This document shows positions 63,003 through 64,000 of a stretch of DNA of 64,000 nt, in pieces (the stretch's first letter is position 1; every line of letters begins with the position of its first letter). The stretch lies in contig CAZHVV010000005.1 in the NCBI GenBank assembly GCA_964536265.1, positions 7,414 to 71,413 on the forward strand, in the 5' to 3' direction. A model generated the notes under the pieces. The model had not been told where the DNA came from. It did no database searches and saw nothing but the letters and a program-made list of their open reading frames with translations. This DNA is from JAPUDS01 sp964536265. GTDB lineage: Bacteria; Patescibacteriota; Saccharimonadia; Saccharimonadales; Saccharimonadaceae. The translations under genes were made by a program, and so were the position numbers.

Positions 63003-64000
63003 TTAGTCTGGTAATTTTTCATATAATTCTTTGAGTCGTGGCAGAATCCTGATAAAGCTTTTGTCAGTAAGCCCTGGACAACTCTTGCGAGAACAGGAGT
63101 CAAGACGCCCTGGAGGTACAGGTGCAGCATCGATATGTAGGTGTGGAGGTGTACCGAATGCGTTGTCCCTATTACCAACAGCGCCTATTTGCTGTCCTAG
63201 TTTTACTGCCTGCCCTCTTTTCGTTATGCCCGCCTTTTTAGGTGAATTTATGCCCATGTGTGTATAGAAATATTCGTACTTGTTGTCATCAGTTGTAATC
63301 ATTATCGTAGATACGTGATGAGTAGCACCACCATAGACTTGAGTTTTGTCTTGGTCGACATTTTTTACAGTGCCACCCTGCATGGCAACAATTGGCGTTC
63401 CTTCGTCAATCATGATGTCAACAGCGTAGTAGTATGGGTTGGCTGCACTGATATGACCTTCACTTAAACTATTCACACTTCCAATAGCTTTTTTGGTAGT
63501 TATGAGTGGAAAGGCGGCATCGCCGTCAATTGTCGCGCCATCGGTACTGCTACTGCCAGCGCACTCATCACTCTGGTCTCCACCAACAAGGCTCGTAATC
63601 TTCTTCAGGTCTTCTTCGGCCTGCGACACCCGTTTATCAACAGCGGCCAAAAGTTGTTCTTTTGTTCCATTCTCTATAGCCTTCAGTGCTCCTTGTTTTT
63701 CAAATATCGTCGTGAATATAAGTGCGGCGTCGGTGGCACTCTTCGCACCATTAAGAGCGGTCTGGAGATTGTCTTTGTCATTAACATCACATTTATACCT
63801 CTTCATTTCATTTAAAATCAACATGGCGGCTTCTTGATCAGCCAGTTTACAAGCAAGTAAGAGTGCCGTATTTTCAGCTGAGCGTAGGATTAGTAAATTG
63901 TGATTAGCAAACATTAATGATTGAATCAGGTGATTTTGGTTGCGATCAATAATACTTTGATGCAAGGGAGTATTTGATGGGATTTTATCATCGTAGCTGT
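63003..64000 (-). CDS. ankyrin-repeat and M23-peptidase-like fusion (5' partial)
   Basis: The frame is open to the right edge of the window, so the N-terminus is missing; a TTG at 63965 is internal. The first about 110 visible residues have ankyrin-like repeats (NTPLHQSIIDRNQNHLIQSL, NTALLLACKLADQEAAMLIL). The last about 160 residues are M23-like: GTPIVAMQGGTVKNV, YEYFYTHMG and PPHLHIDAAP. The first zinc-binding His of M23 (HxGxD) is replaced by Tyr (YYAVD), so the peptidase may be inactive. It could bind or remodel peptidoglycan. Confidence 0.65.
   Translation of the reverse strand, partial: SYDDKIPSNTPLHQSIIDRNQNHLIQSLMFANHNLLILRSAENTALLLACKLADQEAAMLILNEMKRYKCDVNDKDNLQTALNGAKSATDAALIFTTIFEKQGALKAIENGTKEQLLAAVDKRVSQAEEDLKKITSLVGGDQSDECAGSSSTDGATIDGDAAFPLITTKKAIGSVNSLSEGHISAANPYYYAVDIMIDEGTPIVAMQGGTVKNVDQDKTQVYGGATHHVSTIMITTDDNKYEYFYTHMGINSPKKAGITKRGQAVKLGQQIGAVGNRDNAFGTPPHLHIDAAPVPPGRLDSCSRKSCPGLTDKSFIRILPRLKELYEKLPD

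Noticed and set aside
1..64000. Alternative genetic code (UGA as glycine)
   Set aside because: Many clear genes, including ATPase beta, delta and gamma, end in TGA at the expected length.

Overview
The window looks like a chromosomal segment of a Candidate Phyla Radiation (Patescibacteria) organism, most likely a Saccharibacterium (TM7). The reasons are: very compact gene packing with many 4-17 base overlaps; the order jag-yidC-rnpA-rpmH / dnaA-dnaN-recF around a probable origin; a cell surface rich in very large secreted, low-complexity, tail-fibre-like proteins; and promoters whose -10 box often lies only 6-8 bases before the start codon. TGA is used as an ordinary stop (for example at the ends of the ATPase beta and delta genes), so this is not one of the UGA-glycine lineages (Gracilibacteria/Absconditabacteria). 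No rRNA, tRNA, CRISPR array or insertion sequence was found.

Layout. (1) 1-5984: an operon for an F1-type rotary ATPase in the order c-like, b, delta, alpha, gamma, beta, epsilon, with the genes overlapping or touching. F1 keeps its catalytic residues. The protein in the c-subunit position is unusual: a large extracytoplasmic beta domain is joined to a c-like hairpin that has no Glu or Asp in either membrane helix. (2) 5988-28057: a surface-protein region. It holds a membrane-anchored fibre-like protein, three related small secreted proteins next to a DUF916-like membrane protein and a PKD protein (a WxL-like arrangement), a 2650-residue beta-helix/fibre protein, a roughly 1908-residue glycine-rich/Kelch protein, and three small single-pass membrane proteins. 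(3) 28131-36931: a LexA-type DNA-binding protein, a GtrA-like protein, an O-antigen-ligase-like protein, a WbaP-like phosphoglycosyltransferase, two GT4 glycosyltransferases, glmS and a nucleotidyltransferase. (4) 37046-54708: a secreted repeat protein containing an exact 200-bp duplication, then a long leftward polysaccharide operon (multi-domain glycosyltransferases, a methyltransferase, a UDP-L-FucNAc/L-QuiNAc-type nucleotide-sugar pathway, and a Wzm/Wzt ABC exporter), followed by more GT4 enzymes and DUF218-like proteins. (5) 54712-60800: the replication-origin neighbourhood. (6) 60784-64000: membrane-anchored proteins and an ankyrin-M23 peptidase-like fusion that runs off the window.

How it fits together. 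GlmS and the nucleotidyltransferase would feed amino-sugar precursors. The dehydratase, reductase and 2-epimerase would make a deoxy-amino-sugar nucleotide. WbaP-like and GT2/GT4 enzymes would build glycans on a lipid carrier, and Wzm/Wzt would export them to a cell envelope also coated with the giant fibre and Kelch proteins. The most interesting candidate for a new system is the F1-like ATPase: its rotor-like membrane subunit appears unable to carry ions and carries an outside domain, so ATP hydrolysis might drive a surface device rather than ion transport. That is a hypothesis. The gene(s) upstream of the window, including any a subunit, cannot be seen.
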